NCBI GenBank assembly: GCA_030734395.1
Contig: JAUZTG010000029.1
Span: forward strand, 7,006,001 to 7,070,000
Source: Sarocladium kiliense
Taxonomy: Eukaryota; Ascomycota; Sordariomycetes; Hypocreales; Sarocladiaceae
Length of the DNA stretch: 64,000 bases
Reading direction: 5' to 3'
Within the stretch, counting starts at the first letter, position 1. Every line of letters starts with the position of its first letter. This document shows positions 1 to 10,108 of this stretch, one piece after another. Under the pieces are notes generated by a model. That model worked only from the letters and a program-made list of their open reading frames with translations. It was not told the origin of the DNA and searched no databases. The translations under genes were made by a program, and so were the position numbers.

Positions 1-514
1 CTGCTCAAGACAAAGGATCTGTAGGAACAGCTCCAAGTTCTTGTCCGATAAAGGAGCACCATCTGCTTTCCAGCGATTGAAGTTTTTACAAGCCAGTGCG
101 CATCGATCCTGATCAAGAAGGAGTGCTGCGTCCATGGCATAGTATTGGCCTCCAAGCATTTTCTCCTTATTGGAAGGTGTTGCGCTGGCAAGTCTCCGGA
201 CTGATGCGACCTGGTGCTTTCTGGGGGGACGGTGAGGTTCTAGACGGCTGTCAGTGTCACGCTCCCTGCCAAATATACATACTTTGATGCGCACCATGGT
301 TGTTCCCAATTTGAGGGAGAAGGCGGTGCTCTCCTTTTCTCCTCCTGATACGTGAAGATGGCTGAGCCGAGCTGTGGAGGGTATTGACTGTTTCATTTGG
401 GAGAGCATGTCGAGCTGAAAACGGATTGCTAGAAGGATTATGATCGGCCAACTCGTTTGCGGCCGCGAGGAGTGCCTCGATACCAGGCAGGCTGGTGAGA
501 GTGTTGTCCGTCAT
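1..514 (-). CDS. Partial protein with maltose-acetyltransferase (Mac) domain
   Basis: Two exons read leftwards: 514-283, a 43-nt intron 282-240 (GTATGT donor, CTGAC branch, TAG acceptor), then 239-1, where the gene leaves the window. Exon 1 encodes about 77 residues of low-complexity sequence. Exon 2 begins with basic residues and enters a block KEKMLGGQYYAMDAALL followed by QDRCALACKNFN and KNLELFLQI. This matches the Mac domain that precedes the hexapeptide-repeat domain of fungal sugar O-acetyltransferases, where KEKML-G-Y and a later R/C-FN are typical. The frame is kept exactly across the intron (phase 1), which supports the splice. The catalytic hexapeptide part would lie beyond position 1 and cannot be seen, so the activity is inferred. 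The long N-terminal extension is unusual; fusion to another domain is possible. Confidence 0.6.
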
Positions 515-681
515 GGTGTCGGTGGTAGAAGAGGAAAGGAAGAGGGGGAATAAAGCCTATGGGCAGTGGAAGGGTATGACACCTTATGTAGTTCTATTTT
601 GCGGCACAGCATGTTGTGTGCTACTAAGGGCTCCAAGGCACAGTGGCCAGGCATTGCTGAACATTATTACGTGCCATCCTA

Positions 682-1143
682 GTGCTACGGCAATTGGTGA
701 TCACCTCGTCTCGCTATCGTGGGAGTCCTCAATCGTGCCACATCTATCACTCTGATCATCACTCTGATGCAAGCTCAACGGCTACCACAACTTGCCATAT
801 GGAGACTCATTTGCCCGATGGTAACGAAACTTCCGAGTAATCAACTTCTGCGGAACCATACGTAAGAGCACAATAAACGCTACTTGCGCTCCATAGGTCA
901 CAATGCACAGGCACTAGGTACCAGACAAACGGGCGTACTGATAGAAATCATTGCATCGCGTTCTTGCTCCATTATATCGAAGGTAACTGTCTCCAGCTGC
1001 TCACTCCTATCTATGCAGAAGCGTATATGCATATCAGAACTCCAATGTATGCCAGGCTGAGTACTAAAAGTGGAAGGGTGTCATAGAAAGACCATCGAAT
1101 GTGCTTTATTGCAAGCTTGTTACACGACCAGTCAATTTGAGTT
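682..1143. repeat. Diverged duplication, copy A (pairs with 9390-10108)
   Basis: About 460 bp that align by eye with 9390-10108 at roughly 85-90% identity, in the same orientation. Copy A lacks a 240-bp block that copy B has at 9442-9681. The junction shows CAAT at both borders in copy B, as expected of a microhomology deletion. No open reading frame spans copy A, so it is a relic. Copy B shows distant similarity to the first half of the chromodomain gene at 14116, so both copies probably derive from that gene family. Confidence 0.8.
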
Positions 1144-2411
1144 TCTCAGAGCCGAATTTGCGGATGGGTGCTGCGAGGCAAGGAAGAAGTCGTGATGCTC
1201 ATGAAGCAATGTCCGTGCAGCGTGACGAGTGCTTGCCACTGCTCTTGCGTAAAGATTGGACCTCTCTTCGCTATTTTCAGTTCCCGGATTTTTGACCTCT
1301 ATGCATTTCCTCTCAACCCATTCACTCCGCTGCTGGTGGGTCGGTCTTGATAGCCATGAAAGCCGAACAAGTCTTCCATGATGCTGAGCGTTGTAGGTCA
1401 GGCAGGAGAGATCACAAGTGGGGAAAGAGCCGGGTTTCCTCGGAGTACAGATGGGCCTGTTGCTGGGAGCACAATAGCGCCCAACGTAAATGCGGGGGCA
1501 GGGTATCAGATGGCCAGCACATGTTGATCGACGTACGCTGAGCAAGAGTCAGCTTGTCATTCGACAGCAGCGTATGCCGACTTGTAGAGATAAGAGCTAG
1601 GCAATTCCAATGTGGAGGAACATTGGCTGACTTGCGAGCTCGCTTGAAGTGATGCGCTGTATGGTTCTGATCCAGGTTGTTTACCCCAAAGACTGTCGAG
1701 CTCTCGCCAGCTCCTGTACTTGACGAGCGATTCGATCCTTCCTACTGAGACTACCAGAATGTCCCTTGTGCTACCGCCCTCGATATCTTAGCATTTGCGG
1801 AAAACCTCGGGCTTCCCAGGGTCCTCCTGGTTTCGGGTTCCTAGAGGCAGATGCGCCGAAGCTCGGTGGCAACGCCCCTCAGCGCCAGTACTTAGCTCTT
1901 GTTTGTGCTAGACTCGACAGTCTCGATACAAAAACTGGGATCGAACGCAATAATGCTAATGTTCCTGCGCTGTGGCCGAGTGGTCTGCGGTTCAGCTGCA
2001 AAGACCACAAATCGGTTGTCCGCGTAGCCCTGAAGCTGTATGTATATCAAAACAATCAGAAAAGCACCCAATCCAAATGCTGAAGTGTTATCAGACGGAA
2101 TGACCGCGTAACCATCCTAAAACTCGCTGACCAGCATCACCTGAGGGACGACTAAGCCCCTCACGAAGCTTCTTCGGAAATGTTGTAATCCAGAACTTGT
2201 CTGTGTGGGGGCCTGCTTTCATAAGATGTGATAGCGGAATGTTGGCAAGCTCGACATCTACCATACCAACCGGTTCATAGATATATCGTTGTGCCTGCAC
2301 TTCACTGAGGGGAGGCAGTTCTCTCCTCTTGAACCAAGATGGGCAGCAATCTTCGCCAATAGGGATTAGCTGCTCGTGCCTCGCTGTGCGCCTCGCTGAC
2401 GCGCCGTGGCC

Positions 2412-2443
<32 letters not shown>

Positions 2444-3022
2444 AGCGACAGCAACAATAGCAACAACAGCAGCAGCAGCAGCAGCAGTAAGTGCCGCGCG
2501 CGGCGGCCCCCTCCCCCTCCCCTCTCATCGGCCGTGCTAACCTCCTCGTAGATCAACAACACCAGGACGGTAAGTCCATCCCCCGCCCGCCGCGCCTCGA
2601 CGACGCTCGAGTCAGATGGCACCAACACTCGGGGGAAAGGGGCGGCCGCCGCCGCGGTCTGTGCCGGGGACGCAGTGGGCGCGGTGCGCTCGCTGCCTTG
2701 TGCAGTCTGGGTCGGCAGGCGGCAATTGTGCCGCTTGTTGGCGCAGCAACAAAGCTTTGCGAGGCTCTGCCGCTGACTGCCCGTGTCGCTGGCGCAGCGC
2801 TCGTCGCCAGCCTTCAGGCTGGTGACGGTAGTCCGACGAGAACAAGCAGTCTTGGGACTGGCCGGGATACAGGTAAATCGCGCGCCGTCTCTTCCGCTGA
2901 GCTGCGTTACATGAACATATGACCAGTTCGACACAGAGCAAGCAAGATACCTGGACTACTATTTGAATACTAGTGACTAATGGCTATCTTAACCGCACCG
3001 ACGCGATAACTCGATACAGCTA
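1144..3022. other. Intergenic; no supported gene
   Basis: The open frames here are short, overlap on both strands and show no recognisable domain. The only structure is the CAG/CAA run at 2413-2490, followed by a GC-rich stretch to about 2900. Just after the run there are intron-like signals: GTAAGT near 2488, then GCTAAC and TAG near 2551. In the frame giving Ser/Asn codons a stop lies at 2360, so no gene could be assembled. Confidence 0.5.
2413..2490 (+). repeat. CAG/CAA trinucleotide-rich microsatellite
   Basis: About 78 bp of imperfect CAG, CAA and AGC triplets. Read one way it gives polyGln with a TAG inside; read another it gives Ser/Asn. It creates spurious polyCys and polyLeu frames on the minus strand. 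It may be the remnant of a low-complexity protein segment. Confidence 0.85.
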
Positions 3023-3733
3023 TCAGAAATACTGTGGAACCTCTGATTTCTTCGCGGCGTAGCGTATTTTCTTGAAGATATCTATCTTCTGTGTCTTTCT
3101 CATGAAATCCTTGTCGCTTGCCGTGTACAAGATGCCGTCGTCCAGCTTAGGCGAAACTTGGCAAAGAAGAAAAGCTTGTCTGCTTGTTACCGGGTGATTA
3201 TCCAGACTGAAGTCCATCAGGGATACTGGTCTTCCAGCTGTTTCCTCGATCTTCCATCCGGAGGTTGGCGAACTTCTCGTCAAACTCCGAACAATTTTTG
3301 GAGTTGAGCCACTTGCTACCACGCCACCTCCGCCGTTCGTGACGTAAACCACGAGATTGGGATCCTGATGGATGCTCCGTATGAACGCATCTGTCAAACT
3401 TCCTTCATCTCGAAGAATGAAGTCGAGATATGGTACTTGTCGATAGTAATAGCCGGCAACCGCTCCACACCTACATCCGTCTCCGCCTACTGTCATAAGA
3501 CCGTACTTATGCAGTTCAAGCATCGAGCTAATTATTGTTGCATCGCATCCCCAGGGGCCCAGGTGATGTATTGACACTGCGAAGACGCCTTCCTTGCTGT
3601 CGGATAGCCACCTCCTGTTGAGATGTAGAAGCTTGCTCCAAGTTCTTGCTGCCGCCCATTCTTTGTGGCTCTCATCGATTATCTGCTTTCGTTCGTTTAT
3701 AGTCGTGGTCCTTTCACAGTCCATGGGAGACAT
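3023..3733 (-). CDS. DUF6919-like protein
   Basis: A single 236-residue open frame without introns. Residues about 27-100 contain WAAARTWSKLLHLNRRWL, a later HHLGPW, and MLELHKYGLMTVGG. This follows the pattern of DUF6919 proteins (W-AAR.W..L..LN..WL, then a Gly-Pro turn, then L...G..T.GS/GG), known mostly from bacteria and sporadically from fungi; the function is unknown. A GGGGVV loop lies in the middle. The start follows a plausible leader and no other Met fits the domain start. It lies between a degenerate region and a TPR fragment, and the patchy distribution of the family is compatible with horizontal acquisition. The family assignment is from recalled motifs only. Confidence 0.65.
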   Translation of the reverse strand: MSPMDCERTTTINERKQIIDESHKEWAAARTWSKLLHLNRRWLSDSKEGVFAVSIHHLGPWGCDATIISSMLELHKYGLMTVGGDGCRCGAVAGYYYRQVPYLDFILRDEGSLTDAFIRSIHQDPNLVVYVTNGGGGVVASGSTPKIVRSLTRSSPTSGWKIEETAGRPVSLMDFSLDNHPVTSRQAFLLCQVSPKLDDGILYTASDKDFMRKTQKIDIFKKIRYAAKKSEVPQYF

Positions 3734-4166
3734 GTTGTCTGATGTGTAGTAAGTGCGATCAGGTGCGGAACATCACGCTATTAAATAGTTCCTTGCGCCT
3801 ATGAGTGGGTGGAACAGAAAATGGCCGCTTTATATACCCATTAACAGGCATTCCGCTAGATTTGAAAGGGAGCATTCATCATGCCAGGATGCAGTTCACG
3901 GGTCCATATTCAGGCCATGGTCAAGTCACGAGGGCCCAAAAATAGTCCAGGTAACACGATGTATACATCGATTTCTCCTAGGTACAGTACGGTACGCCCT
4001 GAAGCGGTACTCGGCCTTGATCCTGGCCCACGAGGCTATCCAAAGTCAGCGCCTGTCTGGGTCGAAATTATGGCCCGGGCCGGCTGTGGACCCATATTGT
4101 CGACGAGTATTGCTATTTGCGCGGTACACTAGGCAGGGATGGTGCATGGGCACGCGGAAGTATAGG

Positions 4167-4463
4167 ATGGCTGACAGTCTCGGAAACATCTATGCGAATC
4201 AAGGGCGACCGAATGATGCCGAGGAGTTGTATGAGCAAGCGCTGCGAGGGGTAGAGGAGGCATCAGGATGGGAGCACCCGCTTACGCTCAAGACGGTTGG
4301 CAACCTCGGAAACATCTATGCGAGTCAAGGGCGACTGAATTATGCCGAGGAGATGTATAGGCGAGCGGTGCAAAGGTACCAGGAATTAGGATGGGAGGAC
4401 CCGTTGACGCTTCGGACGATTGACAGTCTCAGAAAGATCAGAGCTCAGCTTCAAGATCGATAA
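4167..4463 (+). pseudogene. TPR fragment (kinesin-light-chain-type repeats)
   Basis: About 98 residues carrying two 42-residue units with LGNIYANQGR...AEELYEQAL and LGNIYASQGR...AEEMYRRAV, each ending in HPLTL or DPLTL, plus the start of a third unit. This is the TPR_10/TPR_12 type found at the C-termini of fungal NLR-like (NB-ARC-TPR) and nephrocystin-like proteins. The frame is open upstream to 3801 but that part shows no repeat or domain, and there is no nucleotide-binding domain nearby. It is therefore most likely the stranded 3' end of a larger receptor-like gene. A small TPR-only protein starting at 4167 cannot be excluded. Confidence 0.6.
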
Positions 4464-4516
4464 GTGACCGGGCAAACCTGAGACTGGGTTGATTATTGTA
4501 GAGAGCTAGCTAATTA

Positions 4517-6030
4517 GTGAGAGTGGTGAGGCTGTCGGGTAAGACACTGGCGTCCATGTCTACTTCATCCTGGGTTGCCATCATGAACTTACGCTGGCCA
4601 ACTGTGACTCGTGATATGATTATGGACGCCCAACCTAGCCGCACGGCCGGTGGTAGTAAGGTCATCCCACGGATGGTGCCACCCAGGATCGGCCAGTTTC
4701 TGGCGATGTACATGGTCTACGCCCGGGCGCTGACCGACCGCTCGGAGGCGGACCGCTGGGCCTTTCACGGGCAGATAAAGCCACCGAGCGACTTCATCTG
4801 CCATGACCAGAACGGACATTGGGAGGGCGCAAAGATCTCGAAGGCGATGACGAAGTGGACGCACTACTATATGGGGGTGCGCCTTACACTGCAGAACTGG
4901 AGGCAATTCGCCATTGCCATCGGTAAGAAACACAACCGCGGTAAGCAAGCTGACGCCAAGGGTGACTCGGACTCCGACCTGGGGCTGGACCTAGACGAGG
5001 CAGAACAATAAGAAGTACCCGACGACCTGGCGGCTGTACACAGCACTGCGACGTCCGCGAACTATGGCGTTACTGCAGATATACTGAAGAGATTGACGGT
5101 CGACTCTCTCGAGTCTTTGGCCAGGTCAGTCGCCGATGGCACAGATTTCTCAACTTGATCGGGCCTCATGCACAACGTCGACCCTAACACGGAAGAGGAG
5201 ATCGAGCACGGCCATCAGACCGGACAAGACCCCAGAGAGGGCGCCCTCCAAGCGGGCCAAGCTTCTTTTCCTGGAAAGGCCCGGTGAACACAAGGGTGGG
5301 ATGATTTTGGCAGCTCTACGAACAGTCCTCCGTGACGAAGACGCCCAGTTCCGGTGACTGCAGCAGGAGGACGCAATACGACGGGCAGCGGAAAGAGAGA
5401 CAGCACGGCCGTGCTACCGACTGTTGGTGGTACCTTTCGCCGAGTTGAAGCAGTAGCTGATGAGACACTGCGCCGATGCAGGACTGGACTGCAAGTGGTG
5501 GCCAGAGGCGCGGGACGTCTTGCCGAGGGTCACAATCGTATCGGCCGAGACAGCCGTGGGCGAGGACTCCCTCCAGTGGGCTGCCGACCTCAGCGTGCAT
5601 GGCCGGCTTGACCGCATAGTGATCGATGAGTGTCACCTGACCTTCACCGCGGCAGATGAGTATCGTGGCAAGCTCAGGGGCTTGGTGCTGCTCCGGGGTC
5701 TAGGGTGTCCGTTCGTCTTTCTCACGGGGACATTGCCACCGCCACGCCAGCGAGAGTTCGAGGAGGCAATGCAGCTACAGAATCCCCTCTACATCCGAGC
5801 ATCAAGTCATCGCCTCAGCGTGCGGTACTCTGTTATCAGAGTGAAGAACGGCAGACGCATCGCGAAGGTGGAGAAGCTAAGTGCAAGGCGTTGGCCCAAC
5901 AGCTAGGCTGTCACTACTATCACGGGTTGCCGAGTGACATCAGAGAGAGTGAGCAATTCGTCACGAACTTCGAGAAAACGCGCCTGCAAATGTCTGGCGT
6001 CAATATCGATTTCTTGGACGAATAGACTTC
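4517..6030 (+). pseudogene. Broken RecQ-like helicase, telomere-linked type
   Basis: Pieces of one helicase-like protein lie in changing frames. At 4517-5011 is a domain with PPRIGQFLAMYMVYARAL and WRQFAIAIGKKH, typical of the N-terminal half of fungal telomere-linked RecQ-like helicases. Connector segments follow in other frames. At 5460-5906 a helicase core contains VTIVSAETAV, the DECH box in RIVIDECHL (motif II) and FVFLTGTLPP (motif III). A later fragment near 5900-5960 has CHYYHGLPSD, as in the second RecA-like lobe. Stops and frame changes separate every block, so it is non-functional. Such genes are characteristically subtelomeric, which suggests this end of the window lies, or once lay, near a chromosome end. 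Confidence 0.75.
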
Positions 6031-6067
6031 TAGAGAATGGGCTTCTATGGCACGCGGAAAGGAGGCG

Positions 6068-7229
6068 TCAAGAAAAGGCATGCCTTCTGGCAACGCGAGG
6101 CCGTCCACGTCGCTTGCTGCTCAACCCAGAACAAAGCTGCTCGCGACTGGTACACTCAAGGCAGTTTTTCTGGCCAGGATCACGGATACACTACTTCGGT
6201 TAGAGGTCTATAAGTCTCAATCGTCCTAAAAGTACGCACCTTTTTCTTCCTCTTACGACAAAACTCACATTTGATAAGTGATGAGGAACGACATGAAGCT
6301 GAATGATCTTCCCATTGGGTCGCATGGACCATAGCGTCGCAGATAATACATCGCTTGGTGCTGTGTTCCTCAGCCATATGAGCTGCCATTTCGCGGCTTA
6401 GCCCGACAAAATCACATTGTGAGCATTTTGAATGTTCCCATACAATGTGTTGGTATAGATCTGAGACTGAGAAACCATCCTGGCAGAAAGGGCAATGACG
6501 CCAGGAGTGACGGGTAACTTTATGTTCAACGATCTGACTTTCGGGGATAATTTCCGAGCACGTCTCGCAAGTTCGGAGCCCATGGTCGTCTTCCAAGTGC
6601 CTGTTGATGAGCTCATCAGACCATAACCCATCGCATTGGGGGCAGAGACGATAATGATGATCGCAGAGGTGTGCGATGAGCTCGTGGATATCTCGGCTTT
6701 CGCAGCCACTGCAATCACGCCGCGTATGTGTTTTCAGGTGTTCCCGCAAATCTGCATGATCGGATGTTTTGCAAACCAGGCAAAGATTATGAATTTCTTC
6801 CCGGTGTGTCTCGAGTTCGTCCTCGGGCAGGACCATGTGGCACTCTGGACAGCAGATGAACATAGTGACCCAGTCTTCAGTGTCACAAGTATCACAAAAA
6901 TGGTTGGCGACGTCCCCCCATTCGAATCCGCAGCCCATGCAGACGTCCCAAGAGTCCACCCCCTTCTTGAATATCGCCTTATTTTCTTCATCATCGGGAG
7001 AGAATAAGCGAGGGTAGAAGCGGTAGTGTTCAAGATTGTGTCCCTTCAAAAGGAAGTCCCGCGCTTCCAGCATGTGAATGACGGAGGGCCACCAGTGCTG
7101 TTGACCCTCCTTTCTCTTGTCAGGATGAGAATGCCTCATCGCTTTGCGCCAAGCACTTTGAATCGTTCCCTTCGTATAGGAACCAAAGTCTAAGCCCAAC
7201 GCATCGAACGGGCTGTAGTTCAGGTGCAT
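6068..7229 (-). CDS. J-domain / C2H2-like / Zn2Cys6 protein
   Basis: Two exons: 7229-6240 (330 codons) and 6190-6068, with a 49-nt intron 6239-6191 (GTGCGT donor, CTAAC, TAG), phase 0; 370 residues. Residues about 5-60 form a J-domain-like helix pair with HPD at 35-37. Residues about 95-310 carry a series of CxxC...H pairs (CMGCGFEW, CPECHMVL, CSGCES, CPQCDG, CETCSE, CPFCQDG, CSQCDF, CIICDA), a C2H2-like finger array. Splicing creates C-x2-C-x6-C-x8-C-x2-C-x6-C, the exact Zn2Cys6 spacing, followed by KRRGRPR, an AT-hook-like basic tail. Zn2Cys6 clusters are usually N-terminal, so a C-terminal one behind C2H2 fingers and a J domain is unusual. Its start lies 4 bp from a minisatellite, and the same frame stays open through it to 7817. 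A nuclear DNA-binding role is inferred. Confidence 0.7.
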
Positions 7230-7232
7230 GTT

Positions 7233-7783
7233 TTGCGAAAGAATGTGCGACGAAAGGTGCGACGAAAGGTGCGACGAAAGGTGCGACGAAAGGTGCGATA
7301 GAATTTGCGACGTAAGGTGCGAAAGGTGCGACGAAAGTGCGATGAAAGGTGCGATAGAATTTGCGACGAAAGGTGCGATAGAATTTGCGACGTAAGGTGC
7401 GATAGAATTTGCGACGTAAGGTGCGAAAGGTGCGACGAAAGTGTGATGAAAGGTGCGATAGAAAGTGCGACAGAATGTGCGACGAAAGGTGCGACGAAAG
7501 GTGCGACGAAAGGTGCGATAGAAAGTGCGATGGAAGGTGCGATAGAAAGTGCGATAGAAAGTGCGATGAAAGGTGCGAAAGGTGCGACGAAAGTGCGATG
7601 AAAGGTGCGATAGAATTTGCGACAGAATGTGCGACGAAAGGTGCGATGAAAGGTGCGATAGAATTTGCGACAGAATGTGCGACGAAAGGTGCGATGAAAG
7701 GTGCGATAGAAAGTGCGATGGAAGGTGCGATAGAAAGTGCGATAGAAAGTGCGATGAAAGGTGCGACGAAAGGTGCGATGAGA
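7233..7783. repeat. Minisatellite of 12-bp GTGCGAYRRAAK-type units
   Basis: About 550 bp of tandem units such as GTGCGACGAAAG, GTGCGATGAAAG and GTGCGATAGAAT, mixed with a few shorter units. The array lacks stop codons in several frames on both strands, giving periodic peptides (SHLS, RTFR or APFV units on the minus strand; CDER or GATK units on the plus strand). Shorter units shift the frame without closing it. Larger blocks, for example one of about 70 bp, are themselves repeated within the array. Confidence 0.95.
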
Positions 7784-7829
7784 AACCCCTACCCAAAGAA
7801 ATAGCCGCCTGAGGCACAGTGATGCAGCC

Positions 7830-9389
7830 TCAAGCCACAATTCGCTTCTTGCATCATCCAATCACCAAGCTTTGCTCGAGACGCGCCCTTTTCTAGGTTC
7901 GCCTTCTTTGCGACGGAATTTTATGATCCTTTCTCACCGCCGCCCGACTTTGCTGCCATAAGGAAAGCTGTGCGCGGTCGATCTTCCGGCCTCCTGAACA
8001 GTAGCCACCGCCTTTCTCAAGGTGGGCCTGACAACCCATTCTTACCAACAGTCTCTTTGTGAAGCACGGCAGGGCGAGTGATGCCAAGACATAGGTACTT
8101 CTAAATTCAAGCAATGTACCAGTCTCTTCGTCCTGGCACTATGAGACTGAGCCTTTTTTAGGGGTACTTTAGAGGGCGCAAAGACTCAGAGCAAAGAGCC
8201 GTTAATGGATGTTCAAGCGCTTTCTACAAAGGATGTGGGGCGCCTAGTATTGTACGCTGCATGCGATTACCACTGACTCAGAACCACGGAACTTGCGACA
8301 TCACTACCCTGTAATCGCCCTCGGACTGTTAGAAGGAGCAACTGCCAGATGGTATCCATACCAGCGGTAACAGCAACAGGAGGTAGCCGAAACTTCTCCC
8401 AATCATCAACAATAACATCACTTTGTTTCCATCACTTTCAGCAGCATCTTCAACACGAACAAGTTGCGGGCGTGCCTACTGAGACCCCCGCAACTCTACC
8501 AACATGCGTAATTCACCGGAATCCTTCATCTTCTGAACTGCAACTGCCACATGAACGAACCCGCATCATGCGTCCCTCCTCATTGGGAAGAACAGACATA
8601 GAGACTGTTCGATCCTCCAGCATAAACTTTCCTGAAGCGTACTTTGCCTGGTCACTCCTCATTTAGACTATGATCCTCATCACTCAGGTTGTGGCCCTTC
8701 CCTTGAGACTTCCCCCTGAGCACCTCAGTAATCTTCAGTACTATTGGGTATGCCGACCCAAGAGTTATCGGGGTGCTCTCCGCTGGCGCGACGCTCAGAG
8801 GGATGGTCGAACAATACGCGCACATGGCCGAACAGGCCAAGATCATCAGTAACTTCATCTTCAATCAGCTTGCTCCGCATAAGATTTTACTGCATTGGTG
8901 TCGCTTCTAGAGATGCTTATGTATACGGTAATAGACTTTGCGGCATCTTAGGACAATCAAAGCACCTGATAGGCAGGCACTGAGGCAGATATGGCTTCCC
9001 AACAGCGAAGAGCCAGAAGCGGATGCTAGGCCAGGGATGATGATTATTGGCTCGAATGATCCTATTGGTGCCGACAGGAAGGCAGTATCCTGCATTACCC
9101 CCATTACCGGTAGGTTGTGATCTACCCTTCCGGGCGAAACGACCTTGAGCTGATCGTTCCCCTGAGTGACTCTGCTTATGCCGGATTTGAACTTGTGACA
9201 CGTGCTATACAGTAAGCAAGCTTATCTTTCAGATTAAATATGACCTCTCGAAATCCGGCTTCCTTCCCCTGGGCTGAGCTAGCAAGGCTAATGCAGTGTT
9301 CCAGTTCGTCGTTTCTTCTTTTGATCTCGGATATTCGGTTTTCCAAAGTGACAGAATGGCTCTTCTGTCTGAGGAGATCTGCCTTTAAC
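7830..9389. other. Intergenic; decayed coding fragments only
   Basis: No convincing gene. A plus-strand frame near 8745-8905 reads protein-like (GVLSAGATLRGMVEQYAHMA) but has no start or domain. A minus-strand frame at 9412-9176 gives a heptad-like helix with TLENRISEIKRRNDELE. About 95 bp at 8170-8265 resemble 63690-63790 by eye. Confidence 0.4.
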
Positions 9390-10108
9390 GTGCTAGGGCA
9401 ATTGGTGATCACCTCGTCTCGCTATCGTGGGAGTCCTCAATGTCGATAGATGAAGGCACACAGTCCTACCCTGGTCTGGGCGTGACTCCTGTTCTGATCT
9501 TTTGAAGCGCGACTCTCCTGCCGCTGATTCAAGCTTTATCAACCTTTCACAACAGGACTACATAAAGACGGCGATAGCCTGGCCCTGGCTTATATTGACT
9601 CTCATTCTGGTCTCGAACATCTGGGCCATCTACCTAATCGAACCAAAGGAAGTACTTCTAGAAAGGGTGCATATCCGCAATCGTGCCACATGCATCACTC
9701 TGATCATCACTTTGATGCAAGCTCAACGGGTACCACAACTTGCCATATGGAGTCTTATTTGCCCGAGAGTAACGAAACTTCCGAGTTCAAATTCTACGGA
9801 AGCATATATAAGAGCACAGTAAACGCTACTTGCGCTCCCTCGGCCACAATGCACAGGCACCAGGTACCAGGTACCAGACAGACAGACGTACTGATAGAAG
9901 CCATTGCATCGCATTCTTGCTCAATTATGTCGAAGGTAACTGTCTCCGGAACTGCTCTCTTCTGCTCACTCCTATCTACGCAGAAGCGAATATGCACATC
10001 GGAACTCCCATATATGCCAGGCTGTGGACTAGAACTAGAAGGGTGTCACAGAAAGACCATTGCAAGTGCTTGTATTGCAAGCTTTTTGCACGGCCAGTCA
10101 ATTTGAGT
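9390..10108 (+). pseudogene. Decayed chromodomain-gene relative, duplication copy B
   Basis: The longer copy of the duplication shared with 682-1143. Around 9502-9620 it aligns with the chromodomain gene at 14280-14400: both have KRDSPA followed by QDY and, after a frame change here, AYIDS matching AHIDS. The remainder reads openly in another frame (MHHSDHHFDASS...) but has no chromodomain. It is a frameshifted relic of the N-terminal, domain-free half of that gene family. Confidence 0.55.

Noticed and set aside
1960..2040. TGGCCGAGTGG, an A-box-like sequence suggesting a tRNA-Ser/Leu
   Set aside because: No matching B box or closing acceptor stem follows at a suitable distance.
2091..2528. 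Minus-strand frame with a long polyCys stretch, and the overlapping frame with polyLeu
   Set aside because: Both are antisense readings of the CAG/CAA microsatellite at 2413-2490; nothing around the run looks like a domain.
7305..7861. Long frames with CDER, GATK, RTFR or APFV repeats on both strands
   Set aside because: They arise because the 12-bp minisatellite has no stop codons in several frames; no start context or domain supports them independently.
8652..8864. 70-codon minus-strand frame starting like a signal peptide (MKMKLLMILACSAM)
   Set aside because: The opposite strand reads more protein-like at the same place, there are no Cys pairs or domain, and the length is within chance.
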